From assembly GCA_037179515.1 (NCBI GenBank), contig JAXCGZ010022652.1, positions 191,501 through 255,500 on the forward strand: DNA of 64,000 bases, in the 5' to 3' direction. A program made the translations under genes and the position numbers. This document shows positions 12,572 to 64,000 of the stretch, one piece after another (position 1 is the stretch's first letter; every line of letters begins with the position of its first letter). Source of the stretch: Halocaridina rubra. Its lineage: Eukaryota > Arthropoda > Malacostraca > Decapoda > Atyidae. A model generated the notes under the pieces. It was not told where the DNA came from and searched no databases. It saw only the letters and a list, made by a program, of their open reading frames with translations.

Positions 12572-64000
<51,429 letters not shown>

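Overview
The window looks like nuclear DNA of an arthropod, most likely a decapod crustacean. The organism call is an inference from three things: very long (TA)n, (CT)n, (TAA)n and (GA)n arrays, a dense load of RTE and CR1-like LINEs, and several tRNA-derived SINE families. No prokaryotic gene organisation, CRISPR array or origin is visible.

The only host gene I can support is a reelin homologue on the minus strand. Its exons lie between 64000 (5' side, continuing beyond the window) and 13951 (3' side, gene continuing below). I could place 23 coding exons. Every neighbouring pair has compatible splice phase and no exon contains a stop. Together they encode about 1,314 residues: four EGF-like modules of the reelin type, each flanked by sub-repeat A and sub-repeat B sequence. 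This is two full reelin repeats plus most of one on each side. The protein is expected to be a large secreted extracellular-matrix signalling glycoprotein.

Almost everything else is intron or 3'-side DNA filled by mobile elements. Layout: 1-2160 decayed RTE LINE (+). 2200-4260 internally deleted CR1-like LINE (-). 5380-12530 decayed I/Jockey-type LINE (+), split by a second CR1-like LINE at 6623-9159 (+). 13951-21141 reelin exons 23-14. 21255-22712 CR1-like LINE. 24054-24161 exon 13. 24334-29346 Gypsy-type LTR element with a lost 3' LTR. 30122-30254 exon 12. 30700-36616 CR1-like copies, SINEs and microsatellites. 37380-40060 RTE LINE. 40539-42031 exons 11-10. 42236-43650 CR1-like copy. 45986-50754 exons 9-3. 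51474-59086 CR1-like copy, SINE and two RTE LINEs. 59087-62686 (TA)n arrays, a triplicated tRNA-like repeat and a satellite inside a Tigger-like remnant. 63385-64000 exons 2-1.

The most unusual signal is not a gene. At several reelin exons the intron next to the splice site is made of tandem, decayed copies of the exon-intron junction itself. At exon 5 the donor is followed by about 14 further donor-like 30-33 bp units, and the acceptor is preceded by two more acceptor-like 130 bp units. Similar junction-anchored arrays occur at exons 14, 20 and 7/8. A second recurring pattern is that LINE and SINE 3' tails run directly into long microsatellites, which suggests that retrotransposon tails seeded many of the simple repeats here.
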